The notes: generated from the sequence alone by a model not told the origin. A DNA stretch of 64,000 bases from Triatoma infestans (GCA_011037195.1 JAAEAF010000406.1:62001-126000); one strand, 5' to 3'; positions 23,280-33,625 are shown, numbered from the stretch's first letter. Made by a program: numbers and translations.

Positions 23280-23461
23280 CTTCTAATTAACATTAATATA
23301 ATGGGTATGAAAAGGAGAGAATTGGGTTTGAGAGATAAATAAACTAGAATTTGTGCTGAACACTATATAATGAGAAAATAACCTAAACTGCTGGACTTTA
23401 CATGAATATAGAAAATGGTAGCGAGATATTTGGAGTGAGTGAAGAGAAGTAGTAGTAGTAG

Positions 23462-23650
23462 TAGTAGTTGGTTGCTGACGCATTGTAACTGCTATATAAA
23501 CTGTTCTAAAAACTGTCCTCTATAGGGCTAGCGCAGCTGTATTTAAACAGAGTCTCCCACTCTAGTCTGGCCTGAGATAGCGAGTGAGATTCTCAATTTT
23601 ATGTCTCTCTATCTGCTTCAGATCCCTCTCTTCGGATCCTATTACAATAA
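23462..23650 (-). repeat. dispersed ~190-bp repeat (partner at 5700-5900)
   Basis: See the partner. The minus strand shows TAGGATCCGAAGAG, AGGCCAGACTAGAGTGGGAG, AACAGTTTATATAGCAGTTA and GTCAGCAACCAAC in order. Confidence 0.45.
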
Positions 23651-23658
23651 ATAATGAT

Positions 23659-24234
23659 CTTCTTCTTCTTCCATTGGCACTACAGTCCTTGAAGAACCTT
23701 GGCCAGAAGAATTTGCTGCCAGGCGTCTCTATCATAAACGTTCCTTCTCCATTGCCTCATTTCCATCTTCCCCAGATCCTCTTCTACATCCTGTAGCCAT
23801 TTTAAACGAGGGCTTCCACGCGGTCTTTTCCCTCCGGGATGCCCTTCATAGAGCCTCTTTGCCTCCCGTTTGGTATCCATCCGGTGCAGATGCCCCAACC
23901 AGCGCAGTCTGCCTGTCTTTGCTGTGGCCACCAGATCATCCTCCCTGTAAAGCTCTCTTAATTCCTTATTCTTGCTTATTCGGTACACTCCATTTTCCTG
24001 GGTAGGCCCATATATCGTCCGTAACACCTTCCTTTCCCAGATATTTAACTTTCTTTCATCCGCCTTCCTTAGGGTCCAGGTGACTTTTGCCTGCCTTGAT
24101 ATGCATTTATTTCGGAGTGTCGGCAACAAGGCTGTATAACATCTATTTCCAGCGTTTATTCGACTCTTAATATCCTGGCTTACGTCATTTTTGCATGTTA
24201 GTAAGCTGTCTAGATACTTGAAATCTTTTGTAGC
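23659..24234 (-). pseudogene. RTE-like LINE, truncated C-terminus of the reverse transcriptase ORF
   Basis: Reads FKYLDSLLTCKNDVSQDIK, RINAGNRCYTALL, then ADERKLNIWERKVLRTIYG, GRLRWLGHLHRMDTKREAK, RPRGSPRLKWLQDVEEDL and a basic WRRNVYDRDAWQQILL end. This is the thumb and tail of the endonuclease-reverse-transcriptase proteins of RTE-type LINEs. Between SRQAKVTW and TLRKADER about fifteen residues normally present (the TLIRPVLTYG type segment) are missing, an internal in-frame deletion. A perfect 14-bp target duplication CAATAAATAATGAT flanks it (23645-23658, 24235-24248). The 3' end is a short GAAGAAGAAG tail on the minus strand. 5'-truncated, non-autonomous. Confidence 0.85.
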
Positions 24235-24261
24235 CAATAAATAATGATAGAATCATGTAAT

Positions 24262-24600
24262 AAACTAAAATAGCACTTTAGAGGAAAACCCACCCTTCGC
24301 CAAAATCGCCACTCCTTCTCCAAAAATCCCACTCCTACTCCAAAACTTCGCTAAAATGAATTTTACCTGTAAAATGTTTCATAAATAAAAAGTTGTATTT
24401 CTTCATATACGTAGTTGATACACTAATTTTAAAGAAAATCGTTGGGGCCGATTAAAAGTAAAAAAAAACTTCATTTTGTAAAATGGTATAATTCCTGGTT
24501 GACCGATTTTGATCAAAGCCTTATTTATTGTCAGGTGCCCTGATAATATGATACAGCAACAAATGAAATATCAAATTTGAACGTTCTGCAAATTTTCAGT
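24262..24600 (-). mobile_element. HINE/DINE-1-like fragment, old
   Basis: Minus strand shows AAATGGTATA, TTTTAAAGAAAATCGTTGG, ATACAACTTTTTATTTATGA and the GGGTTTTCCTCTAAAGTGCT landmark in module order. The terminal repeats are missing. Confidence 0.5.
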
Positions 24601-26544
24601 TTTTGGTGTTATGATGACTGTACAGATACTGTAATGTTAGGCTTACCATTCGATTAGGAAGTTGTGGAATCTGTTTGGCTGACAGGCACAAAGCCATCTC
24701 AAATGCTTTTTTTTTTTTTTTTTTACGCCATTCGCAAGGCTTTTTGAGCAGTCCACAGTATATTGCGGTGTTCTTCTCCATGTCATTCCGCAAAGTATTG
24801 TAACATGATTGATATTGGTGGGGGGTAAATTAATTAATAATTAATTATTATAATTCATAATTGAAATCTTCCTTAAAGGGATCTCGTGAGGTCTGTGTTT
24901 ATACAGAAGTTGGACAGGATGAAAAAACAAATTAATATATAGATTCAAAAAATATATAATTAAAAAGCAATATATATATCAAAAATAAATAAATACAATA
25001 TTGTAATACAACAACATATTAAGTGTCTTGTCATTTAGGAGAAATTGCTTTTTATAAAACTCATATATTCTAAGTTGAAGAAGTTTGGGTTTTTCGGAGC
25101 ACTTGCACCATTCATTACTGTAACATAGCCTTTTTCTAATGACGGACTTCACTCTTTTTATGCTACAAATTTTGAACTGACCCGATTTTCTAAAAGGGTC
25201 CACCATATATATTCTACCTCCACCCCGGGATAAAGTGTGAAGAGGGAAATTTCCTTTGTCCTAAATAAATGTAGCGATAGGGGTAGGCCAGGCATCTGTG
25301 ACTCAACTAACTGTTTCTTTTGTGCCTTCCAACCTTCAAAAAACCCCAACTTTATAAATATGTACATTGGAAAAATTCCTTACTTTTACAATAATAAAAT
25401 ATTTATCAAGGATATACTTTGATACAATTTATATTTATTAATTCTTCCAAAGATATACATATTACAGTATGTTCTTCTCCATGTTCACTTCGCGAACTTG
25501 TCCACGAAGGACAATATCTAGAGACTGGCAGGTGTTTAAATGTCCAGCATCAATCAGTTCTTTTAGGTAGGGAGGGAATATGATGGGATTCAACGATTTC
25601 TATCCTATTTAGGTGAGGCTGCGGATATTCGTGCCCATTCAGAAGGCGGAAATTGATTGCGGCTACTGGGGCAGAGGCGTTTTAATCAGAGGCTTTCCCA
25701 TCGTTTATTTTTTTACTATTAGCGACTCCATTTCTCACAAATGAACTTTATATGCTTCTATTTTACTCGTCTCATTGCCTAATATAATTAGACAATCTGC
25801 TTATAACTTTCATATCTAATAAAATAGTTCTTGAAAAAAATAAACACACATTTCTGCGATTTTTCCTTTTTTTTAAATGTATATAGAAAGAAGTAAGAAA
25901 GAAATATAAAGTACTCACTGCTTTGTGCCTTTTTCTTTTTTAGTTGGTTCTGCCATGAGTTTTCACCAACATTCTATACTTTGTCAGATTTCCAATAATA
26001 GCCATGATTCTGTTTTGCATAAATGCTTTTTCTTCACAGAAACTTTGTCGTATGAAGTCAGTAGGCAAAAGTGACTTTGGTAACTTGGTATTGGAAGTAT
26101 TAGTCTCTCTCTTTCTAAACACTAGACCTAAGACCCAACTATGCACTAAGGTATTCACACTTGTTTCTCTCTCCCTTTCTCTATTTTTCTCTCTCCCCCT
26201 CTCTCTATGGCACAAACACACATACATACGTACACACACACAAAAATCGGGTCGCCTTCACTGCTTACTACTGCCCCACTTCCATCCACTATACAACTTA
26301 CAATTTCTTTCTCATCTATAAACGTACTTCTACAAATATATAGCTAACAACAAGTACTTGAAGGTCGAACTATACAACTCTTAAAACTTTCGTTAGCTAA
26401 CTAAACTTCTCATTCCTATTTTATTTTTATTTTTTTTTATATGGAAAAAGAATATCATCACTTAACTTAAAACAGATCTTTCAAAATATAACTTAACTTG
26501 TGACAAAAGTTTATTTTTTTTTTATTTTTTGGTTTTCCCCACCT
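24601..26544. other. AT-rich stretch without supported genes
   Basis: Contains a poly-T tract (24708-24724) and CT-rich low complexity (26165-26210) next to CACACA repeats (26215-26242). A reading around 25500-25690 on the minus strand faintly resembles a LINE C-terminus, too weak to call. Confidence 0.4.
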
Positions 26545-27290
26545 ATCTCCCTCCTACATCGGAGTTTAAGGTTAGACCCCTCGTGTTGGATGTTTCCATT
26601 TTAAGGAAAATATGCCCCCTTTAAACTTTTTCTTAAACTTGTTAACGTTTTAACACTTTCAACACTTTTTGTTTTAGATTTATATTTTATATATTATAGA
26701 TATATATATATTATATATTTTTCATTTCTTTCCTAAATAAAATTTATTTGAATTATTTGAATCTCGTATTTTGTAAACATTAATTATCCAATTATTAATG
26801 TAATTCATACAAATATGATCGAAAACTATTTTTAGAAAAATATATATTCTTCAAATATATCTCCTAACAATATCTTCAACAGAAATATTAAAAAAAAAAA
26901 TATATAGTGTGAAACACTCACATGACATTCTCTTCGTGTAAAACAGGTTATAAAAGTGACAAATCTCAGATATTTTCCGTGAAAGCTTGCTTCTTTTTGT
27001 GCACTATTCTTTTTAACGACCGGTTTCGGACGTTCCCCCATCTTCAGGATATGTTTGTCAAACAGTGTGATAACACAGACTTGCACAGAGCAAATTCAGT
27101 TTACACACTGACTAGTCTTTTTAAATGTATTCAAAACTAAACTCTTAAACTATGTCAATAGGGGTAAGGTGGTGATACCTGAATTGGAAAAAAGGAACAC
27201 GTGTTTGGATTTTTAAAGGGGGTATATTTTCTTAAAATGGAAACATCCAACACGTGGTGGTCTAATCTTAAACTCCGTAGTATTTTAAAT
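26545..27290. mobile_element. palindromic element FB-2, copy 1
   Basis: The ~80-bp end at 26545-26625 (GGAGTTTAAGGTTAGACC, TTGGATGTTTCCATTTTAAG) is inverted at 27211-27290. The inner part (26940-27210, minus) matches 30157-30370 plus and carries a hammerhead-like motif. A HINE 3' terminus (GTGAAACACTCACATGACAT, 26907-26926) sits inside. No ORF of known family. Confidence 0.6.
27018..27053 (-). ncRNA. hammerhead-ribozyme-like motif in FB-2 copy 1
   Basis: Minus strand: CTGAAGA, an extra T, GGGG-GAAC-GTCC (three pairs, one wobble) and GAAACCGGTC. The conserved core is complete, but helix I pairs only one base here, so activity is doubtful. Confidence 0.35.
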
Positions 27291-27699
27291 GGTATACATA
27301 TGTAAATGGTATACTAAGGTACACATATGTAAATAATGTATGCAAGAGAGAAAAAATAAAAATGTCAATACGGAATTTACGTTACAATTAAAGCTTGGCT
27401 AACACACTTATATAATTTTTCAAATTTTTTCTATGATATACTTATAAAAAAAAGTCTGCACTTAAGCTAGTTTAGATTTGCTATGTTTAGGCATGTAAAG
27501 AACCATATTTAGCAATATACTTGCATGCATGGATGGCGTTGTGTGAATTTTTTTTTTTTTTTTCCCTTGGCTTTAGTGATTTCAACTACAGCCATGCATT
27601 ATATTTTATTACGTATTCCGATAATGATCCTAAATTTGCTACACACGTTTATTCTATGACCAAATTACCAACCCCACATACCGAAGTATACATCATAAA
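27291..27699. other. AT-rich spacer
   Basis: Poly-T at 27548-27562. No feature supported. Confidence 0.4.
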
Positions 27700-27744
27700 T
27701 GTATGCCACTAGTTTTATAGTGGGTCTTCACGATATGCCTATAT

Positions 27745-27774
27745 GGGATGGAGAGCTCGATATTCCTCCATCCC
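27745..27774 (-). promoter_or_regulatory. 3'-UTR hairpin with GAATATCGAG loop
   Basis: A perfect 9-bp stem, GGGATGGAG with CTCCATCCC, closes a 12-nt loop that reads GAATATCGAGCT on the RNA strand. Loop shared with hairpins at 27947, 54489 and 54535; stem different. Confidence 0.7.
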
Positions 27775-27946
27775 GCTAAACCTAATGTTAATTTAAAATT
27801 ATAAACAACTATTTACATATCTCGTTCACTCTAGACTTTCATACTCTAACCTACCTATCTCACTCTCGCTAATAAATACATACACACCTATATTTACATC
27901 CACTCTATAACTACAGATCTATCATTCATATTCACGTGCACATTGT

Positions 27947-27977
27947 GGGGTGGAGTACTCGCTATTCCTCGCACCCC
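27947..27977 (-). promoter_or_regulatory. 3'-UTR hairpin with GAATAGCGAG loop
   Basis: GGGGTGGAG pairs with CTCgCACCCC (9 bp, one bulge) around loop GAATAGCGAGTA on the RNA strand. It lies 64 nt downstream of the ORF stop. Confidence 0.7.
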
Positions 27978-28568
27978 TTGAACCTAGACCTAAATTAAAA
28001 CCTAAATTTCAAATTCTTTTCTTGATGTTTACTTCTCGAACTAAATTTTAATGTTTATATCACTGATGTATTTAACAATTTCACTATATACTTCTAATTT
28101 GGCCTCCGCAAGAAGTGTTTTATAGTTAAAGGGGTTTGTAATTTTAGTAATTATGTTTTTAAATAAAGCTTCTCTAATAGAGTTATATTTTGGGCATATC
28201 ATAATTATATGTTCCAGACTTTCGCTTTCCTTACACAATGTACACATCGGGGAATTTTTCACACCAATTTTATGCAGATACTCCTTACAAATTCCATGAT
28301 TAACTCTCAATCGGCATATAATGCGGCAAAATCGTTTGGAAACTGCTGAAGCGTGGAACCAGGGTTTCTTATTTAGGGTAGGGTTTACAGATTTATAAAA
28401 TTTTCCCTTTTCTCCTTCACAATACGTTTTCTCCCATAATTTAATATGATTGGTTTTTATCTGAGAAAAAACATCTCTGAACGCCACTTTAATGTGTATT
28501 TCTTCTCCTATTGCGTTGTGTGAATTGTAAACGGTGAAATGCGAAACATGTTTAGTGTCATCAAACAA

Positions 28569-28786
28569 ACTGCTTATATATATTATTTGATTGTTTATTT
28601 GTTTTGATCATTTTAGTTTAACAAAAATATTATCTATATATCTAATACTATCTTACGATCATACAACTCGTAATCTGTCCTTTCTTAACAGTGACTATTT
28701 GACAGCAGCATACGGATGACGCAGTGTTATTTCACGCTGTTATAAATAAATAAGTAACCAGAATAGATAGTTAATTATAAAGTGAA
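28569..28786. other. spacer
   Basis: Nothing supported. Confidence 0.3.
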
Positions 28787-28931
28787 TCTCCCTCCTACAC
28801 CGGAGTTTAAGGTTAGACCCCTCGTGTTGGATGTTTCCATTTTAAGAAAAATATGCCCCCTTTAAAAACCCAAACACGTGATCCTTTTTTCCATTCAGGT
28901 ATCACCATCCTACCCCTATTGACATAGTTTA

Positions 28932-30154
28932 AAGCGGCCTCTACATGTTCAATAATATTGACAATATCTTAGCGTATTGACAATAATTATTGATCGTGTA
29001 AGGTGAAAAAACTGTATTGACGGTCGGTATTGATGCGAGTATTGATGAAATCCGGATTTTCTGATTTTCGGTTATCAATACTCAGAATTAGAGGGGATAT
29101 TGACAATAATATTGACCGTGTAGGGGCGGCGCCAATATTTCCATTAATACAGTTCAGTAGTTTTTATACAACGTTGAAGCTAACCTCAACAACAGTGTTA
29201 CAATACCTTACAACGGTACTTTGGAAAGATTTGTGTATTAAAATAAAACTTCAATCATACATTTTTTAATGGTGATTGTAATTTTTTCAAAGTCTTGTAG
29301 GACATAATATAAAGGTTTCACAGGTTTCTATTACAGCTTTGCTGATAGTTGTTGGAGACATTATGACTGAAAATTTCAAGTCTTCAAAATTTCTTCCTGT
29401 GGCCAACTACCTCAGGGACTAATCTTTCCCTAACACTTATAATTTCTCTCATATTTCTGTCCTGTCTTTTCAAAAATGGTTCAACCATCTGTAACAGTTT
29501 GTTCATCCATTCGAAAGTAGTTCTTGAAATCTTCAACATCGCAGAGGGCTGTTTTCCTTCAAAAGTACTAAATGAGAATATTCATCTCTCTTCTTCAACC
29601 ATTCTTTCATCCATCCAGTGTTTGCGTTTTACTTGACAAATAGTGCCAAACGCCAAAATAATAGCTACGCAAGCTTTTGTACGATTATTCATTTTTTTGG
29701 AAGGGAAAAAGCCGAGTAAAAACCACGTAGATTCACTCTCCTAGTGGTAGAACTGAGCAAAGTTATTGACAAAAATATTGACAATAATATTGATCGTGAG
29801 GGAAGGGATTAGCTCAGTGGTAGCGCGCTGGACTAGCAACGCGGAGATCACGGGTTCGAATCCAGCCGTGCTACTCTTAGATTTTCTCTTCCTAGGAGCC
29901 CCTACAGCTCACTGTCCGGTGATGGACAGTGTTGTCTGTAACGGGAGAGCACTGTCCGGAGGCCGGCAGTGCACTGAGAAGGCTCCGGGCGCAAATGACC
30001 TCAATGTTGAGACGCCTTAAATTAAAAAAAAAAAAAAAAAAATATTGATCGTGTAAAGGTGATGAAGTATTTAGACCGGTTAGCACGAGTATTGATGGTT
30101 TTATATTGTCAATACCAATATTGACAATATTTTTGGACCGTGTAGGGGCCGCTT
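28932..30154. mobile_element. 1.2-kb MITE with AAGCGGCC termini and TA duplication
   Basis: Left end AAGCGGCCTCTACATG, right end CGTGTAGGGGCCGCTT, imperfect inverted repeats of ~25-30 bp flanked by TA (28930-28931, 30155-30156), the duplication expected of Tc1/mariner-type insertion. The interior repeats AATATTGACAATAATATTG several times (28950, 29098, 29775, 30120). No transposase. The empty site is visible in the other FB-2 copy, which differs by one A. Confidence 0.75.
29799..30040 (+). mobile_element. SINE family 1, intact young copy
   Basis: A-box TTAGCTCAGTGG and B-box GGTTCGAATCC in a tRNA-like head (29801-29875), body CACTGTCCGGTGATGGACAG, tail ACGCCTTAAATT plus A17 at 30024-30040. 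A perfect 13-bp target duplication AATATTGATCGTG flanks it (29786-29798, 30041-30053). Reference copy for the family: Pol III promoter present, no ORF, mobilised in trans by a LINE. Confidence 0.93.
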
Positions 30155-30248
30155 TAGAGTTTAGTTTTGAATACATTTAAAAGACTAGTCAGTGTGTAAA
30201 CTGAATTTGCTCTATGCAAGTCTGTGTTATCACATTGTTTGACAAACG

Positions 30249-30286
30249 CATCCTGAAGATGGGTGAACGCCCGAAACCGGTCGATG
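30249..30286 (+). ncRNA. hammerhead-ribozyme-like motif, best copy
   Basis: Helix I CATC/GATG (30249-30252 with 30283-30286), core CTGAAGA (30253-30259), one extra T, helix II GGGT/GCCC closed by GAAC (30261-30272), GAAAC (30273-30277), self-complementary ACCGGT (30276-30281) and cleavage-type nucleotide C30282. All invariant positions of CUGANGA...GAAA are present. Helix III can only form between two molecules, as in dimeric hammerhead variants. The extra T between core and helix II is the weak point. Confidence 0.5.
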
Positions 30287-30400
30287 ACCACAAAAAGAAG
30301 CAGGCTATCATGGAAAATGTCTCTGATGCTTTCCAACTCTGCGGAATCAACCACAACAAACTGACAAATATTTTTCAAATTTGAAGGAATTTGGACAACG

Positions 30401-31059
30401 AGTTGACGTAAGCAAAAAAATGTAGAGGTTTTGGAAGTACATGTGGATTTTCTGTGTACATAGGCAAGTATTACCTAGGATACATTGTAGAGTTAGAAGA
30501 TATCGCCTTCGCCAAACCTGAGTAAAACGTGAAATCTAATATCATAGATTTTTCAGAACCCCTTCCAAAAATTAATTAACATATCAAATTTAAGGAAAAT
30601 CGTCAAAAACCATTTCCGACAATGTTCCAAAAAAAAACAAAAAAAAAAACTCGGGAAATTCATTTTTGTTAAGTTGCACTTCCGTTTTACCAATTTTCAT
30701 CCAATTTGTGGCAATGCTTTCAATGTAGCTTAATATTATATCGATTCTAGATATATATAGTGTTTGTTATGTAGAGAAAAGCTCTCCCCCCTTCCTCGGA
30801 ACCTCACAAACATTCAATTTACTCGTAAAAATAGTTTAAATAAAAGTTAATTGATATTTGTGTGTAAAAGGAGTATTGGCGAATTTTATAGAACATCGCT
30901 CGCTTCCTGAAGTTTATGAAAAAATAGTAAAAGTTTTTTGTTTTTTTTTAAAACAAAACGATTTAATGAAATCGCACTTCCGTTTTCACAGATTTTGACG
31001 GAATAAAAACTCCAGGCAAAACCCAGAAAACCCAAACACTCTGGAAAAGTATTTTAATT
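30401..31059. other. spacer with old HINE-like fragments
   Basis: Fragments such as CACTTCCGTTTTACCAATTTT (30676) resemble the inverted CCGGAAGT landmark. No gene. Confidence 0.35.
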
Positions 31060-32895
31060 GGAAATTTATGAATTCCTTGAAGAAATTTTTGTTCAGGTGT
31101 TTAACATGAATTCTATTTTGGTCTCACTAGTATAAACGGACAAATACAAAATGGTGGACTAACTGCCTCTTGATCTTGCATTTCCAACTCTTTTGCCTTC
31201 TTTTTCGACAATGGAATAATGAAAAATTCAGAGTTTTCTCTTTATAACTCATATTAATTTTATAAAGCAGTAAAATAATATTTTAAAAATAATTTGACTT
31301 CTTGTATACGTTATTTTTTATTGCTCAATTTGATAATCTATAAAATACCTATGAAGGGAAAAATTAGTAAAAAAAAGTTCTAAACTAGATTTTTCAAAGA
31401 AATAAATAGCTATAAATAATTAACCAATCACATTATAGAACAGAAGCTGTGGAAATGTGAGCGTGGACAACATGATAAATGCAAATTTCTGATTGGCCTA
31501 ACATACAACCCACATTTCACATCTTCTGTTCTATAATGTGATTGGTTAATAATTTGTAGTTAATTATTTCTTTAAAAAAAAAGGGAGTATAGAATTTTTA
31601 CTTTCTCTTACTCCTAGTAAGAGGAAGTATTGTAATCGTGTCAAATTTTCGATGTTGAGTTTTCACCGGAAATATCCATTTTGAGGTCCCCTGAGTCCAA
31701 AAAAGGGGTTTTTAGCAAATGGTCTGTGTATGTGTATATATATATATATGTGAACAGCATAGCTCAAAAACGAGAAACCGTAGAAAGTTGAAACTTAATA
31801 TTCCGTTTAGGTATCACCAGGGGGTCTGGCAATACGTTATCTGTCAAAATTCCTCAACCGGAAGTACCATTTTACTAGTTGAACTTTTTACTTTTTTTTG
31901 CGATTTTCTCAAAAATGGCTCCATTTTCTTTGAACTTGTTACATCAACTACATACAAAGAGTTACAACTTTTATTTGAAACATTTCACCGGGAAAATGCA
32001 TTTAAGGGCACTTTTGGAGGAGGGGGTGTGTTTAGGTTTCCATCTAAAATGCTATTTCAGTTTATTAGACAATTCTGTCATCTAAATAATGTTAATTAAA
32101 ATTAAATATGTTGTAGAAATTCCCAGTTTGAAAAAAATTCGGATGACTGGAAGTGCGTTTTACTTTACCACTTTACTAAATAATTTTTTCACTTTTTCGC
32201 GATTTTCTCAAAAATGGCTTCAATGATTTTCTTGAAACTTCTTATATAAACTACACATGCAATGATCTGCAACTTTTATTTAAAACATTTCTCTGGGAAA
32301 ATTCATTTTAGGACACTTTTAGGGGAGGGGTGGGGTTATATGTTCTTCTCTAAAGTGCTATCATAGCTGATTATAAAATTCTATCATCCAAACAAAATTA
32401 ATTAGAAATAAATAGATGGCCAAAATTCGGAGTTTTAAGAAATTTAGTAAACCGGAAGTGCGCTTTTACTGAACAGTTTTTTTCAGTTTTCGACGAATTT
32501 TGTTAAATTTCGTACACAAACTATAAAAATTTGTCAATTATAATTTTTAGTACAGGAGTAAGAGGAAGTTGTGTGAGTGTTTCACACCAGATTTTTTTTT
32601 TTTTTACTAGTTTTCCCTTCGTAGATATTTTATAAATTATCAAATTGTGCAATAAAACTTTAAAAAATGCAAAAATATCGAGCGATTTCTACCCTATTAT
32701 TTACTATTTTATATAATTAATGTGAGCAATAAAGAAATATGAATCAGAATTTTCATTCCCATGTAGAAAGAGAAAGAAAAAGAGAATTAGGCAGAAATGC
32801 AAGATTCGGCATTTTTTATTTGGCCGTTTATACTAATGGAATGAAATAAAATTGATGTTAAACACCCATATCTCCAATAAATTCATAATATTCAG
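31060..32895. mobile_element. long inverted repeat interrupted by a HINE
   Basis: The left arm ~31060-31395 and right arm ~32607-32895 are inverted. Matching landmarks: GTGTTTAACATGAATTCTAT with ATTGATGTTAAACACC; AGTATAAACGGACAAATAC with TGGCCGTTTATACTAATG; TCTTGCATTTC with GAAATGCAAGA; ATTGCTCAATTTGATAAT with ATTATCAAATTGTGCAAT. Between them lies a second perfect-looking palindrome (31396-31573, arms with TTAACCAATCACATTATAG), then the HINE. No ORF and no clear target duplication. Confidence 0.7.
31595..32606 (+). mobile_element. HINE/DINE-1-like element, complete copy
   Basis: Perfect subterminal inverted repeat head CTTTCTCTTACTCC (31601-31614). The tail GGAGTAAGAGGAAG (32555-32568) differs at one position. 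The microsatellite is GTGTATATATATATATATGTG (31729-31751). Two modules and the 3' hairpin GTGTGA/TCACAC plus T run follow. The 126-codon ORF at 31719-32099 has no conserved family. Confidence 0.75.
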
Positions 32896-33099
32896 TTGAA
32901 AAACTTTGGTTAGACCTGGAATTTTTAGCTGTTCATTATATAGCCCTTAATTTTATATAGGTGGCGCAGTGCACAAATTATTGAAAGAATACTATAAAGA
33001 TGGTATTCTAAGTGTGAGCTAATTCATCAAAATATTGTTTCATACAACAACATAAATGGAGGAATCCAACTAATTATTAATGCAATAAAACAAATTAAT

Positions 33100-33215
33100 T
33101 ATAATTAAAAGAAGCGTTATATATTAGAGTTTGAAAATCTAGAGACTATGTAACTATGTAAATTGGAGTAAGAGATGGTGTCATGTGAGTGTTTCAAATC
33201 AGTTTTTTTTTTGAC
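33100..33215 (+). mobile_element. HINE/DINE-1-like 3' end fragment
   Basis: TTGGAGTAAGAGATGG...CATGTGAGTGTTTCAAATCAG then T9: the family's 3' subterminal repeat, hairpin region and T run. Confidence 0.6.
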
Positions 33216-33429
33216 GATGACATGTCCTTTAGAAACCTACAACAGTTTGGAAGAACTACATTCAGTGCAATGATTTATGGTTTTGAGGTGGTGAAACCGA
33301 TTGGAATTTACTCCTGAATGATTAAAGTAATGCTTTATAAGTAAGCTGTATGAATCGTGAGAAATTCTACAATTGGGTTTAATTTATTGATGTGCATTCT
33401 TTTAATGTTTATTATTAAAGTAAAGTAAA

Positions 33430-33625
33430 GTGAAGTAATGCCTATTTTTTCAGGCGGGCTTAACGTCCAACTACCAAATTAGGTGTCGTGGACGGGGGCG
33501 GAAGCACCTACTTTACTATTAACATTTTTTAAACAAATATAAAATTTAGTTATACGCTGGACTCGAACTGGGGTCCTCCCACTTACAAGTCCATGCTCAT
33601 AACCAATACACCAACAGCCGCCCCA
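33430..33625 (-). mobile_element. SINE family 3 (tRNA-like head)
   Basis: Minus strand from 33625: GGGGCGGCTGTTGGTGTATTGG, AGTTCGAGTCCAGCG (B-box), AT-rich middle, then AGGTGCTTCCGCCCCCGTCC and TAAGCCCGCCTGAAAAAATA. No second copy in this window. Confidence 0.55.

Larger units (their letters stand above)
27700..28568 (-). pseudogene. I-superfamily LINE, 5'-truncated C-terminus with structured 3' UTR
   Basis: The minus ORF 28041-28568 (175 aa) contains FCRIICRLRVNHGICKEYL followed by CTLCKESESLEHIIMIC, a CX2C...HX4C motif, and ends YISDINIKI. The intact element at 54100-60655 has the corresponding TRLRIGHTRVTHG, CPRCRERLTVAHVLEGC and FLKDINIYRFI, so the two are related. Downstream (28040 to 27700) the 3' UTR holds two hairpins of the same type as in that element. 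RNase H, RT and endonuclease are lost. The MFDDT... start is only the first in-frame ATG. Confidence 0.75.
28787..30400 (+). mobile_element. palindromic element FB-2, copy 2, split by a MITE
   Basis: 28787-28931 (CGGAGTTTAAGGTTAGACC...CCTATTGACATAGTTTA) continues at 30157 (GAGTTTAGTTTTGAATAC...), exactly as the uninterrupted copy near 27130-27290 reads on the minus strand. The right part carries the best hammerhead-like motif (30249-30286). Confidence 0.7.

Noticed and set aside
25480..25700. LINE C-terminal fragment on the minus strand
   Set aside because: Similarity too faint and broken by stops.
26004..26321. 105-aa ORF
   Set aside because: Built on CT-rich and CA-rich low-complexity sequence.
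29799..29875. Functional tRNA gene
   Set aside because: The tRNA-like head continues into a SINE body and A tail, has a target duplication and is repeated elsewhere. No complete cloverleaf was confirmed.
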